64,000 nucleotides of DNA from Streptomyces roseofulvus (GTDB lineage Bacteria > Actinomycetota > Actinomycetes > Streptomycetales > Streptomycetaceae): assembly GCF_039534915.1 (NCBI RefSeq), contig NZ_BAAAWE010000001.1:1240001-1304000 (forward strand), given 5' to 3'. The position numbers and the translations under genes were made by a program. Position 1 is the first letter of the stretch. The number at the start of each line of letters is the position of its first letter. This document shows positions 1 to 7,708 of the stretch, piece by piece. Below the pieces are notes generated by a model. It was not told the DNA's origin, did no database searches, and saw only the letters and a program-made list of their open reading frames with translations.

Positions 1-166
1 CGGCGACGACGCCAAGGCGGACGTGCTGCGCGCCTACCTGAAGCGCTGGAAGGCCGAGGTCGGCGTCTTCTTCGCCGGCGTCGGCCCGGACTCCACCGAC
101 GAGGAACTGCGCGCCATCGCCCCCAAGCACCCCGTCTTCCGCATCGACGCCGCCCCGCACGCGTGA
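1..166 (+). CDS. C-terminal fragment, nitroreductase/DUF385-like family (partial)
   Basis: Only the last 54 codons lie in the window; the gene starts to the left. The reading frame runs from base 2 to a TGA at 164-166. The tail contains an Arg/Trp/Lys-rich helix (LKRWKAEVGVFF) followed by DEELRAIAPKHPVFRI. This ending resembles the C-terminus of deazaflavin-dependent nitroreductase-like (DUF385-type) proteins of actinobacteria, a call made from memory of the family and therefore tentative. The stop codon lies inside a strong hairpin that separates it from the convergent flavoprotein gene. With so little sequence no activity can be assigned. Confidence 0.45.
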   Translation, partial: GDDAKADVLRAYLKRWKAEVGVFFAGVGPDSTDEELRAIAPKHPVFRIDAAPHA

Positions 167-204
167 GGGTGGGCACGGACCACCCGGTCCGCACCCACCC
201 TCAC
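163..204. terminator. Bidirectional hairpin terminator between convergent genes
   Basis: Two 19-base arms (163-181 and 186-204) pair with two internal mismatches around a 4-base ACCC loop. The stem includes the stop codon of the upstream + gene and sits 30 bases beyond the stop of the convergent flavoprotein gene. There is no T-run, as is usual for Streptomyces hairpin terminators. Confidence 0.75.
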
Positions 205-233
205 GTTCCCCACCGCCCGGACGGCGGCCGGGT

Positions 234-1691
234 TCAGGACGCCTCGGGCTCCCGCCGTCCGGTGGACACCCCGTCGCCGTCCGTCGCCTCCGGGACGACG
301 TCCTCGCCCCTGCGGCTCACGCCCCGGCCCGCCGGGCCGACGCCCGACTCGGTGTCCATGCGCTTGTCGAGCACTTCGAGGGCCCGCCGGGCCAGACCGT
401 TCGACCGGACCATGCCGGCCAGCGTGGCCGAGCCCCGGGTGATGTCCGCGAACGCCTTCCAGGCCGGCCGGACCCCGGTGATCACCGCGTGCAGCAGCCC
501 CGGACGACGCTCGAAGACGGCGAGCATCCGCCGCCCCACCGCCATCTCCACACCGAGGCCCGCCTTGATCGCGAAGGCGTAGTTCAGCGCCTGGCGCCGG
601 GCGTCCACCGCGTCGCCGGCCTCCGCCACCCGCACCGCCCACTCGCCGGCGAGCCGGCCGGAGCGGAGCGCGTACGAGATGCCCTCGCGGGTCCACGGCT
701 CCAGCAGGCCCGCCGCGTCGCCGCAGACCAGGACCCGGCCGCGGGAGAGCGGCGAGTCGTCGCTGCGGCAGCGGGTCAGATGGCCCGAGGAGATCGTGGG
801 CTCGAAGCCGGCGAGACCGAGCCGGGCGACGAAGTCCTCCAGGTACCGCTTGGTCGCCGCGCCCTCGCCGCGCGCCGAGATGACGCCGACCGTGAGCGTG
901 TCGCCCTTCGGGAAGACCCAGCCGTAACTGCCGGGCATCGGCCCCCAGTCGATGAGGATCCGGCCCTTCCAGTCCTCCGCCACCGAAGGCGGCACCGGGA
1001 TCTCCGCCTCCAGGCCCAGGTCCACCTGGCCGAGCTTGACGCCGACGTGCGCCCCTATCCGGCTGGCACTGCCGTCCGCGCCGACCACGGCCCGCGCGAG
1101 CACCGTCTCGCCGTCGGCGAGGACGACCGCGACCGTCCGCCGGTCCGGGACGGCCGGGCCGTGCTGCTCCACCCTGGTCACCGTCGCGCCGGTGCGGAGC
1201 TGCGCGCCGGCCTTCTGCGCGTGCTCCACGAGCTGGGCGTCGAACTCGGGCCGGTTGATCAGCCCGAAGAGCATCCGGCGGGAGCGGCGGGTGCGGGCGA
1301 AGCGGCCTTCGAGCGAGAAGGTGACCGCGTGCACCCGGTCCTGGAGCGGCAGTTCGAAGCCCGGCGGCAGCGCGTCGCGGGAGGGCCCGATGATGCCGCC
1401 GCCGCAGGTCTTGTACCGGGGCAGCTCCGACTTCTCCAGGAGCAGCACCCGGCGGCCGGCGACCGCCGCCGCGTACGCCGCCGACGCGCCCGCCGGGCCG
1501 GCGCCGACGACCACGACGTCCCACACGTCCGGCCGGTCCTGATCGGGGCCGGACTCCGTGCCGGTCTCCCCCGCGGGGCCCGGCTCCGCGCCCGTCACCG
1601 CGCCGGACGGACCCGCCGCCGCGGCCGGCTCGCCGGGTCCGGTCGGCTCGGTGTGCTCCGGACCGGCGTTCTCTGCGTGCTCGCTGCTCAC
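234..1691 (-). CDS. Geranylgeranyl reductase family FAD-dependent oxidoreductase
   Basis: A 485-residue flavoprotein. After a Pro/Glu/Gly-rich N-terminal extension of about 55 residues comes a dinucleotide-binding motif (DVVVVGAGPAGASAAYAA), and further on a GDAAGLLEPWTREGI segment typical of the second FAD motif in geranylgeranyl reductase (ChlP/GGR) family enzymes. Family members reduce isoprenoid double bonds, for instance in menaquinone or archaeal lipids; the substrate here is unknown. I chose the GTG at 1691 because AGGAG lies 11 bases upstream; longer readings would run into the promoter region shared with the divergent M20 peptidase gene. The family assignment is secure, the pathway is not. 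Confidence 0.85.
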   Translation of the reverse strand: MSSEHAENAGPEHTEPTGPGEPAAAAGPSGAVTGAEPGPAGETGTESGPDQDRPDVWDVVVVGAGPAGASAAYAAAVAGRRVLLLEKSELPRYKTCGGGIIGPSRDALPPGFELPLQDRVHAVTFSLEGRFARTRRSRRMLFGLINRPEFDAQLVEHAQKAGAQLRTGATVTRVEQHGPAVPDRRTVAVVLADGETVLARAVVGADGSASRIGAHVGVKLGQVDLGLEAEIPVPPSVAEDWKGRILIDWGPMPGSYGWVFPKGDTLTVGVISARGEGAATKRYLEDFVARLGLAGFEPTISSGHLTRCRSDDSPLSRGRVLVCGDAAGLLEPWTREGISYALRSGRLAGEWAVRVAEAGDAVDARRQALNYAFAIKAGLGVEMAVGRRMLAVFERRPGLLHAVITGVRPAWKAFADITRGSATLAGMVRSNGLARRALEVLDKRMDTESGVGPAGRGVSRRGEDVVPEATDGDGVSTGRREPEAS

Positions 1692-1732
1692 GTGTGCTTC
1701 TGCTCCTGATCCGACCGGCGTCTGCTTACCGC

Positions 1733-1770
1733 ATCCTACGGCTCGGTAGATCACAGCCCGGTCGTAGGAT
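1733..1770. promoter_or_regulatory. Divergent promoter region, flavoprotein / M20 peptidase
   Basis: A TAGGAT -10-like hexamer occurs on each strand: on - at 1738-1733 facing the flavoprotein gene, and on + at 1765-1770 facing the peptidase. Matching -35 boxes are weak, so this is only a plausible pair of back-to-back promoters. Confidence 0.35.
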
Positions 1771-1849
1771 CGACGGTGCGAACGCCGTACCACCCGATAC
1801 GCCGTCCGCTCCCTCTCGCACCAACGTCGCACCCACGAGGAGCGTGCCC

Positions 1850-3217
1850 ATGACGCCGAATCCGATCGCCGAGACCGTCCGGTCCCTGATGCCGCGGGCC
1901 AAGTCCGAGCTGGCGGAACTGGTCGCCTTCGAGTCGGTCGCGGACGAGGCCGTGGCGCCCCGCAGCGAGTGCGAGGCCGCGGCGAACTGGGTCGCCGACG
2001 CCCTGCGCGCCGAGGACTTCCGCGACGTGGCGCTGCTCGACACGCCGGACGGTTCCCAGGCCGTGTACGGCGTGCTGCCCGGCCCGGCCGGCGCGCCGAC
2101 GGTGCTGCTCTACGCCCACTACGACGTGCAGCCGAAGCTGGACGAGTCGGCGTGGCTGACCCCGCCGTTCCAGCTGACCGAGCGCGAGGACGGGCGCTGG
2201 TACGGGCGCGGCGCCGCCGACTGCAAGGGCGGCTTCATCCTCCACCTGCTGGCGCTGCGGGCCCTCAAGGCCAACGGCGGCGTGCCGGTGACCGTGAAGA
2301 TGATCGTCGAGGGCTCGGAGGAGCAGGGCACCGGCGGTCTGGAGCGGTACGCCGAGGAGCACCCCGAGCTGCTCACCGCCGACACCATCGTGATCGGCGA
2401 CGCGGGCAACTTCCGGGTCGGTCTGCCGACGGTGACCGCGACGCTGCGCGGCATGACGATGATCCGGGTCCAGGTCGACACCCTGGAGGGCAACCTCCAC
2501 TCGGGCCAGTTCGGCGGTGCCGCGCCCGACGCGCTCGCCGCGCTCATCCGGATCCTGGACTCGCTGCGGGGCGAGGACGGCTCGACGGTGATCGACGGTC
2601 TGCCGGCCGACGCGGTGTGGGAGGGCCTGCAGTACCCGGAGGAGCAGTTCCGCGCCGACGCCAAGGTGCTGCCGGGCGTCGACCTGCCGGGCGCGGGCAC
2701 GGTCGCCGACCGCATCTGGGCCCGTCCGGCCGTCACCGTCATCGGCATCGACTGCCACCCGGTGGCGGGGGCGACCCCGTCGATCCCGCGGACCGCCCGC
2801 GCGCAGATCAGCCTGCGGGTGCCGCCCGGCCAGGACGCGGCCGAGGCGACCAAGCTGCTCTTCGCCCACATCGAGAAGCACACGCCGTGGAACGCGCGCG
2901 TGACCCTGGAGCAGGTCGGCCAGGGCCAGCCGTTCCAGGCCGACACCGCCAGCCCGGCGTACGCGTCGATGGCGGAGGCGATGCGGATCGCGTACCCGGG
3001 CCAGGAGATGCAGGCGGCCGGCATGGGCGGCTCGATCCCGCTGTGCAACACGCTCGCCTCGCTCTACCCCGAGGCCGAGATCCTGCTCATCGGCCTGAGC
3101 GAGCCGGAGGCGCAGATCCACGCGGTCAACGAGTCGGTCTCGCCGGAGGAGCTGGAGCGGCTCTCGGTCGCCGAGGCGCTGTTCCTCGTCAACTACGCGG
3201 CGAGCCGGGGCGCCTGA
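1850..3217 (+). CDS. M20 family metallopeptidase (dipeptidase)
   Basis: A 455-residue cytosolic enzyme of the M20/M25/M40 family, whose members hydrolyse di- and oligopeptides with two zinc ions. Metal-ligand and catalytic motifs are visible: LLYAHYDVQP (His90, Asp92), GRGAADCKGGF (Asp124) and VEGSEEQGTGG (Glu157/158). The length fits the family, with a dimerisation domain inserted around residues 200-320. The ATG at 1850 follows GAGGAG at good spacing; no signal peptide is seen. It is transcribed away from the geranylgeranyl-reductase-like gene and followed on the same strand by an MBL hydrolase 117 bases later. Exact peptide specificity cannot be read from the sequence. Confidence 0.9.
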   Translation: MTPNPIAETVRSLMPRAKSELAELVAFESVADEAVAPRSECEAAANWVADALRAEDFRDVALLDTPDGSQAVYGVLPGPAGAPTVLLYAHYDVQPKLDESAWLTPPFQLTEREDGRWYGRGAADCKGGFILHLLALRALKANGGVPVTVKMIVEGSEEQGTGGLERYAEEHPELLTADTIVIGDAGNFRVGLPTVTATLRGMTMIRVQVDTLEGNLHSGQFGGAAPDALAALIRILDSLRGEDGSTVIDGLPADAVWEGLQYPEEQFRADAKVLPGVDLPGAGTVADRIWARPAVTVIGIDCHPVAGATPSIPRTARAQISLRVPPGQDAAEATKLLFAHIEKHTPWNARVTLEQVGQGQPFQADTASPAYASMAEAMRIAYPGQEMQAAGMGGSIPLCNTLASLYPEAEILLIGLSEPEAQIHAVNESVSPEELERLSVAEALFLVNYAASRGA

Positions 3218-3334
3218 CGCCCCGCCGACCGTCGGAGCGGGCCCGGGGCACGCTCCGGCGGTTCCGCGTCGGGCGAACCTCGCGGAGAGCGTAGAACGCC
3301 CCGGCGGGGCCGTCCGCGCGCCTACGTTCGGCGC

Positions 3335-4033
3335 ATGGAACCCCTCAGGATCACGCCCCGGCTGCACCTGCTCGACTACTCGATCGGGCAGGCCTACCTG
3401 TGGCGGGACGACACGGAACTGACCCTCGTGGACGCCGGCTGGGCCGGATCGGCGGACCGCACGACCGCGGCCGTCCGGGCGGCCGGCCTGGACCCGGACC
3501 GGCTGGCCCGGATCGTCCTCACCCACGGCCACCGGGACCACGTGGGCGCGGCGGCGGCGCTGGCCGACCGGCACGGCGCCGAGATCGTCGCCCACCGGCT
3601 CGACGCGCCGTACGTCCGCGGCGAGCTGCCGATGCCCCTCCCCGACCTCCTGGAGTGGGAGCGGCCCCTCTGGGACCACGGCCTCACCTGTCCGGAGGCG
3701 CCGCCGACCCGGGTGGACCGGGAGGTCGGGGACGGCGACGGCCTCGGCTTCGGGGACGGCGCGGTCGCCGTCCACACCCCCGGGCACACGCCGGGCTCGA
3801 TGGCCGTGCATCTCCCCCGCCACGGCGTGCTCTTCGCGGGCGACACCGTGGCGTCGGTACGGGGGGTGACCTTCGGCGTGTTCCATGTGGACCGCGCGCG
3901 GGCCCTGGAGTCGATGCGGCGGCTGGCGGAGCTGCGGCCGTCGGTGCTGTGCTGCGGGCACGGCCCCGCGGTGACCGAGAACACGGCGGAGCAGCTGTCG
4001 GCGGCCGCGGCGGCCGGGGCCGTGACGCTCTGA
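3335..4033 (+). CDS. MBL-fold metallo-hydrolase
   Basis: A 232-residue metallo-beta-lactamase-fold protein. It shows the HxHxDH metal motif (THGHRDHVGAA, about residues 63-73), a later HTPGHTPGSM motif, an Asp in FAGDT and a terminal CCGHGP histidine, which together supply two metal ions as in glyoxalase II-like hydrolases. There is no signal peptide, so it probably acts in the cytosol. It converges with the kinase/NUDIX gene only 9 bases downstream. Substrates in this superfamily range from thioesters to lactones, and nothing nearby narrows the choice. Confidence 0.88.
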   Translation: MEPLRITPRLHLLDYSIGQAYLWRDDTELTLVDAGWAGSADRTTAAVRAAGLDPDRLARIVLTHGHRDHVGAAAALADRHGAEIVAHRLDAPYVRGELPMPLPDLLEWERPLWDHGLTCPEAPPTRVDREVGDGDGLGFGDGAVAVHTPGHTPGSMAVHLPRHGVLFAGDTVASVRGVTFGVFHVDRARALESMRRLAELRPSVLCCGHGPAVTENTAEQLSAAAAAGAVTL

Positions 4034-4042
4034 CGGCGCCGG

Positions 4043-5080
4043 TCAGCCGACCGGTACGCCCGCCTCCAGGTTGAGCACCGTGCCGCGCTCCCGCGCGCGC
4101 AGGGCCCAGCGGAGGCGGTCGTAGCGGACGGGCGGGAGGAGGTCGGCGGCCTCCTCCTCGGTGACGAAGCGCCAGGCGCGCAGTTCGGCGCCGGGCAGCC
4201 GGAGGCGCGCGGTGTCGCGGGCGGCGAGCCGGCCGCCGTCGAAGAGCAGCCGGAGACCGCCGAAGCCGGGCGGCTGGGGCCGCTCCCAGTCGACGAGGAG
4301 GAGCCGGGGGACGGCGTCCAGCTCCAGGCCGATCTCCTCGGCGACCTCGCGCATGCCGGCGCGGGCGGGCGGTTCGCCGGACTCGACGACGCCGCCGGGG
4401 AACTCCCAGCCGGGCTTGTAGGTGGGGTCGACGAGGAGGAAGCGGTCCTCCTCGTCGAAGAGGAGGACGCCGGCGGCCAGCGTCTCGCGGGTCGGCTCGG
4501 GGGTCTGGACGATGCCGCAGGGCGCGGCGCGCCCGGCCCGGACCGCGTCGGCGACGGCCCGGGCGGTCTCGGCGACGGTGAGCGCCGAGGTGTCGACGGT
4601 GTGGGCGTCGGCGCCGAGCCAGCCGGCGGCGGCCTCCCGGTAGGCCGGGATGTGGTCGTGGCACCAGCGGCGCACGTCGGCGTCGACGCCCGGGTCGCCG
4701 TACTCCGCGCGTCCGTCGATACGTGTCCGCAGGATCGTTTCCTCCGGTGCCAGGAGCACATGCCGGACGTCGATGCGGCGGGCGGCGAGGCCGCCGAAGA
4801 TCTCGTCCCGGTACTCCTGCCGCAGCAGCGTCATCGGGACCACGAGCACCCCGCCGACCTCGGCGTGCAGGGCGGCGGCGGTGTCCACGACGAGCCTCCG
4901 CCAGATGGGCAGGTCCTGGTAGTCGTCCACCTCGGCGAGGCGCTTGGCGGGCAGGAGCCGGCGCAGTTCCGCGCCGGTCGCCTCGGGGTCGTACAGCGTG
5001 CTGTGCGGGATCAGTCCGACCAGTTCGCGCGCGGTGCTGGACTTGCCCGCGCCGAAAGCACCGTTGATCCAGACGATCAC
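4043..5080 (-). CDS. P-loop ATPase/kinase-like and NUDIX hydrolase fusion
   Basis: A 345-residue two-domain protein. Residues 1-175 form a P-loop domain (INGAFGAGKSSTA Walker A at the extreme N-terminus) like the small AAA/shikimate-kinase-type proteins of Streptomyces. Residues about 190-345 are a NUDIX domain with a complete Nudix box (GGVVESGEPPARAGMREVAEEIG). The GTG at 5080 is preceded by a strong GAGGGGGG at ideal spacing and places Walker A right at the start, as usual for these ATPases. An upstream frame stays open but is not supported. A role joining nucleotide or sugar phosphorylation to pyrophosphohydrolysis is inference; no partner gene indicates the substrate. Confidence 0.85.
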   Translation of the reverse strand: MIVWINGAFGAGKSSTARELVGLIPHSTLYDPEATGAELRRLLPAKRLAEVDDYQDLPIWRRLVVDTAAALHAEVGGVLVVPMTLLRQEYRDEIFGGLAARRIDVRHVLLAPEETILRTRIDGRAEYGDPGVDADVRRWCHDHIPAYREAAAGWLGADAHTVDTSALTVAETARAVADAVRAGRAAPCGIVQTPEPTRETLAAGVLLFDEEDRFLLVDPTYKPGWEFPGGVVESGEPPARAGMREVAEEIGLELDAVPRLLLVDWERPQPPGFGGLRLLFDGGRLAARDTARLRLPGAELRAWRFVTEEEAADLLPPVRYDRLRWALRARERGTVLNLEAGVPVG

Positions 5081-5217
5081 TTTTCCCCCCTCATCGACGG
5101 CCCCCTGTGGCTTGCCCGCAACACCCTGCCACGAAAACCACGAACACATGTCCGGGCCGAGGCGTAACGCTTCCGGCCCGCGGGTCGTTGAACAGGCGAG
5201 CACGAGGGGGTGCGGAG

Positions 5218-5436
5218 ATGGACCGTACGGTTCTGGAACGGTTTCCGGCGGGTGGGCCCCGGGGGCACTGGCCCGCGGAGGAGTACGCGGGCGCGTGCCG
5301 CCAGGAAGGGGTGCCGGCCCGGGTGGTGATGGACCTGGCGTCCGACGCCTTCCTGGTCGTGGTGGAGCAGCGGACCCCGGAGCGGGCGGAGCCGGAGGCG
5401 GTGGCGCCCGGGCGGGCCTCTCCCGTACGGGAGTGA
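5218..5436 (+). CDS. Small conserved-type hypothetical protein
   Basis: Encodes 72 residues starting MDRTVLERFPAGG, with a central hydrophobic strand (PARVVMDLASDAFLVVV) and a charged Pro/Glu tail. The ATG has GGAG directly upstream at short spacing. Codon use has the strong third-position GC bias of a real gene. It sits in its own transcription unit between the P-loop/NUDIX gene and the convergent ROK kinase gene. I do not recognise a domain; it has no signal peptide or membrane segment. Confidence 0.6.
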   Translation: MDRTVLERFPAGGPRGHWPAEEYAGACRQEGVPARVVMDLASDAFLVVVEQRTPERAEPEAVAPGRASPVRE

Positions 5437-5454
5437 GCGCGCCGCCCGGGCCGC

Positions 5455-6459
5455 TCAGCTCCCCGCGGCGGCGGCGCGGGCCGCGGCGGCGGCGCCGAGG
5501 AGGCCCGCGTCCGTGCCGGTGGCGGCGGGGACGACCGTCAGACCGCGGGCGAAGGAGAGCGTGGCGTAGTCGGCGAGACCGCGCCGGAGCGGGGCGAAGA
5601 GGACCTCGCCGGCTCCGGCCACTCCCCCGCCGACGACCGCGATGTCGACCTCCACCAGATGCGCGGTGGCGGCGATGCCGGCGGCGAGGGCGCGGGCGGC
5701 CCGCTCGAAGGCGGCGACGGCGACCGGATGCCCGGCGCGCGCGGCCTCGGCCACGGCGGCGGCGGAGGTGTCGCCGTCGGGGCCGGGCCGCCAGCCCTGG
5801 TCGAGGGCGCGGCGGGCGATGTGGGGACCGGCGGCGATGCGCTCGACGCAGCCGCGGCCGCCACAGGCGCAGGGGTCGCCGTCGAGGTCCACGCTGAGGT
5901 GGCCGAGGTGACCGGCGTTGCCGGTGGGGCCCGGGTGGAGGCGGCCGTCGAGGACGAGGCCGCCGCCGACCCCGGTCGAGACGACCAGACAGAGGGCGTT
6001 GGCGCGGCCGCGGGCGGCGCCGAGCCAGTGTTCGGCGGCGGTCATGGCGACGCCGTCGCCGACGAGGGTGACCGGCCGGCCGCCCGCCCGCCGCCGGACC
6101 CGCTCGACCAGCGGGAAGGCGCGCCAGCCGGGCACGTTCACCGGACTGACCGTGCCCCGGGCGGCGTCCACCGGCCCCGCGCTGCCGATGCCGACGGCCT
6201 CGGCGGCGTCCCAGTGCGGCGAGGCGGCGAGGGCGTCGAGCACCTCCGCGACCGCCGCGAAGACCGTCTCCGCGTCCTCCCGCGCCGGGGTGTCCCGCCG
6301 GGACCTGGCCAGGATCCGTCCCCCGGCGTCGACCAGCGCCCCGGCGATCTTGGTGCCGCCGATGTCGAGCGCGACGACGGGGCCGGAGGACGGAGCCGCG
6401 GGGGGCGTGGAGGGGGTACCGGGGGCGGGGGCGGCGGCGGACGGGGCGGCGGAGGGCAT
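5455..6459 (-). CDS. ROK family sugar kinase, NanK-like
   Basis: A 334-residue ROK kinase with a Pro/Ala-rich leader of about 25 residues. Visible motifs are the phosphate-binding DIGGTK (32-37), the catalytic Asp region VGDGVAM (Asp135), GNAGHLGHL (181-189) and the zinc motif CACGGRGC (Cys197, 199, 204, with His187). Glucokinases and NagK carry Glu in the first position of the ExGH motif; here it is His184, as in E. coli NanK (AGHIGHT), which favours N-acetylmannosamine or a related amino sugar over glucose. It is transcribed divergently from a LacI-type repressor, which probably controls it through the intergenic AACGTT palindrome. Substrate is inference. Confidence 0.85.
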   Translation of the reverse strand: MPSAAPSAAAPAPGTPSTPPAAPSSGPVVALDIGGTKIAGALVDAGGRILARSRRDTPAREDAETVFAAVAEVLDALAASPHWDAAEAVGIGSAGPVDAARGTVSPVNVPGWRAFPLVERVRRRAGGRPVTLVGDGVAMTAAEHWLGAARGRANALCLVVSTGVGGGLVLDGRLHPGPTGNAGHLGHLSVDLDGDPCACGGRGCVERIAAGPHIARRALDQGWRPGPDGDTSAAAVAEAARAGHPVAVAAFERAARALAAGIAATAHLVEVDIAVVGGGVAGAGEVLFAPLRRGLADYATLSFARGLTVVPAATGTDAGLLGAAAAARAAAAGS

Positions 6460-6556
6460 GCACGTAGGTTCTCACGGTGCCCCGCGCCGGCCTCCGGCCC
6501 GTACCGGCGGCGACCGGATGTCCGCCGCCTTCCGGCCGTCCCGATCGACCGGGTCT

Positions 6557-6568
6557 GACAACGTTTTC
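6557..6568. promoter_or_regulatory. LacI-type operator candidate between ROK kinase and LacI genes
   Basis: The 12-mer GACAACGTTTTC is a palindrome (GA-n-AACGTT-n-TC) with the central CG typical of LacI/GalR operators. It overlaps a possible promoter for the repressor (TGACAA at 6556-6561 and TATGCT at 6576-6581), so binding would give autoregulation and could also cover the divergent kinase promoter. Confidence 0.6.
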
Positions 6569-6646
6569 CACGCTCTATGCTCGGTCGGAGGCGCATGATC
6601 CGCCGGCCGGCGCCCACCGGCATCCCGTACGGAGGAACCCCGCACC

Positions 6647-7693
6647 GTGGCCGAGACCCCCCGCCCCGAGCCCCGCTACGGCAACCGGCCCACGATGAAG
6701 GACGTCGCCGCGCGGGCGGGCGTCGGCCTCAAGACCGTCTCCCGGGTCGTGAACGGCGAGCCGGGGGTGACGCCGGAGACCGAACGGCGGGTGCGGGAGG
6801 CGATCGACGCGCTCGGCTTCCGCCGCAACGACAGCGCGCGGGTCCTGCGGAAGGGGCGCACGGCGACCATCGGGCTGGTCCTGGAGGACCTCGCCGACCC
6901 CTTCTACGGGCAGCTCAGCCGGGCCGTCGAGGAGGTCGCCCGGGCGCACGGCACCCTGCTGATCAACGGCTCCAGCGCGGAGGACCCCGAGCGGGAGCGG
7001 GAGCTGGCGCTGGCGCTGTGCGCGCGCCGGGTGGACGGCCTGATAGTGATCCCGGCCGGGGACGACCACCGCTATCTGGAGCCGGAGATCCGGGCCGGGG
7101 TGGCCACCGTCTTCGCGGACCGGCCGGCCGGTCTCCTGCACGCGGACGCGGTCCTCTCGGACAGTTTCGGCGGGGCCCGGGAGGGCGTGGCGCATCTGGT
7201 CGCCCACGGGCACCGGCGGATCGGCTTCGTCGGCGACCGGCCGGGGATCCACACCGCGGCGGAGCGGCTGCGCGGCTACCGGGCGGCGATGGAGGACGCG
7301 GGGCTGCCGGTCGACGAGCGGTGGGTGGCACCGGGGCCGACGGATCCGGAGCGGGTGGCGGCGGCGCTGGCCGGGATGCTGTCCGGTCCGGAGCCCGTGA
7401 CCGCGGTCTTCGCGGGGAACAACCGGGTCACCGTCACCGCCGTGCGGGTGCTCGCCGGGCGCACCGCCGTGGCAGGCGGACCGCCGGTGGCGCTGGTCGG
7501 CTTCGACGACGTCGAGCTGGGGGACGTCCTGGGCGTCACGGTGGTCGCGCAGGATCCGGCGGGGCTCGGCAGGACGGCCGCCCAGCAGCTGTTCCGTCGG
7601 CTGGAGGGGGCCGCCGAGGCGCCCCGCCGGGTGGTCATCGGGACCCGGCTCCTCGCCCGTGGCTCGGGCGAGGTCCCTCCGTCGTCCGGCTGA
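6647..7693 (+). CDS. LacI family transcriptional regulator
   Basis: A 348-residue repressor. The N-terminal HTH (MKDVAARAGVGLKTVSRVVNG, about residues 17-37) is followed by the hinge region with an SARVLRKGRT segment and a periplasmic-binding-protein-like sensor domain starting IGLVLEDLADPFYG. GTG start at 6647 follows GGAGG at 10-base spacing. It diverges from the NanK-like kinase with one LacI-type palindrome in the shared promoter, so it most likely represses that kinase and itself in response to a sugar or amino sugar. The effector is unknown. It converges with the CitE-like gene 15 bases downstream. Confidence 0.92.
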   Translation: MAETPRPEPRYGNRPTMKDVAARAGVGLKTVSRVVNGEPGVTPETERRVREAIDALGFRRNDSARVLRKGRTATIGLVLEDLADPFYGQLSRAVEEVARAHGTLLINGSSAEDPERERELALALCARRVDGLIVIPAGDDHRYLEPEIRAGVATVFADRPAGLLHADAVLSDSFGGAREGVAHLVAHGHRRIGFVGDRPGIHTAAERLRGYRAAMEDAGLPVDERWVAPGPTDPERVAAALAGMLSGPEPVTAVFAGNNRVTVTAVRVLAGRTAVAGGPPVALVGFDDVELGDVLGVTVVAQDPAGLGRTAAQQLFRRLEGAAEAPRRVVIGTRLLARGSGEVPPSSG

Positions 7694-7708
7694 GCGGGCG
7701 GCCTGCGG

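Noticed and set aside
1751..3961. Very long open antisense frame opposite the peptidase and MBL genes
   Set aside because: High-GC codon bias opens long reverse frames. The translation is Arg/Gly/Pro/Ala-rich with no domain, and the + strand genes have clear motifs.
5455..6459. ROK protein as the main glucokinase (GlkA)
   Set aside because: The first residue of the ExGH sugar motif is His, as in NanK, and the gene has its own LacI repressor, unlike glkA.
4043..6571. An 842-codon reading of the P-loop/NUDIX protein
   Set aside because: A GTG at 5080 with an excellent ribosome site puts the Walker A motif at the N-terminus; the extra part overlaps the ROK kinase in another frame.
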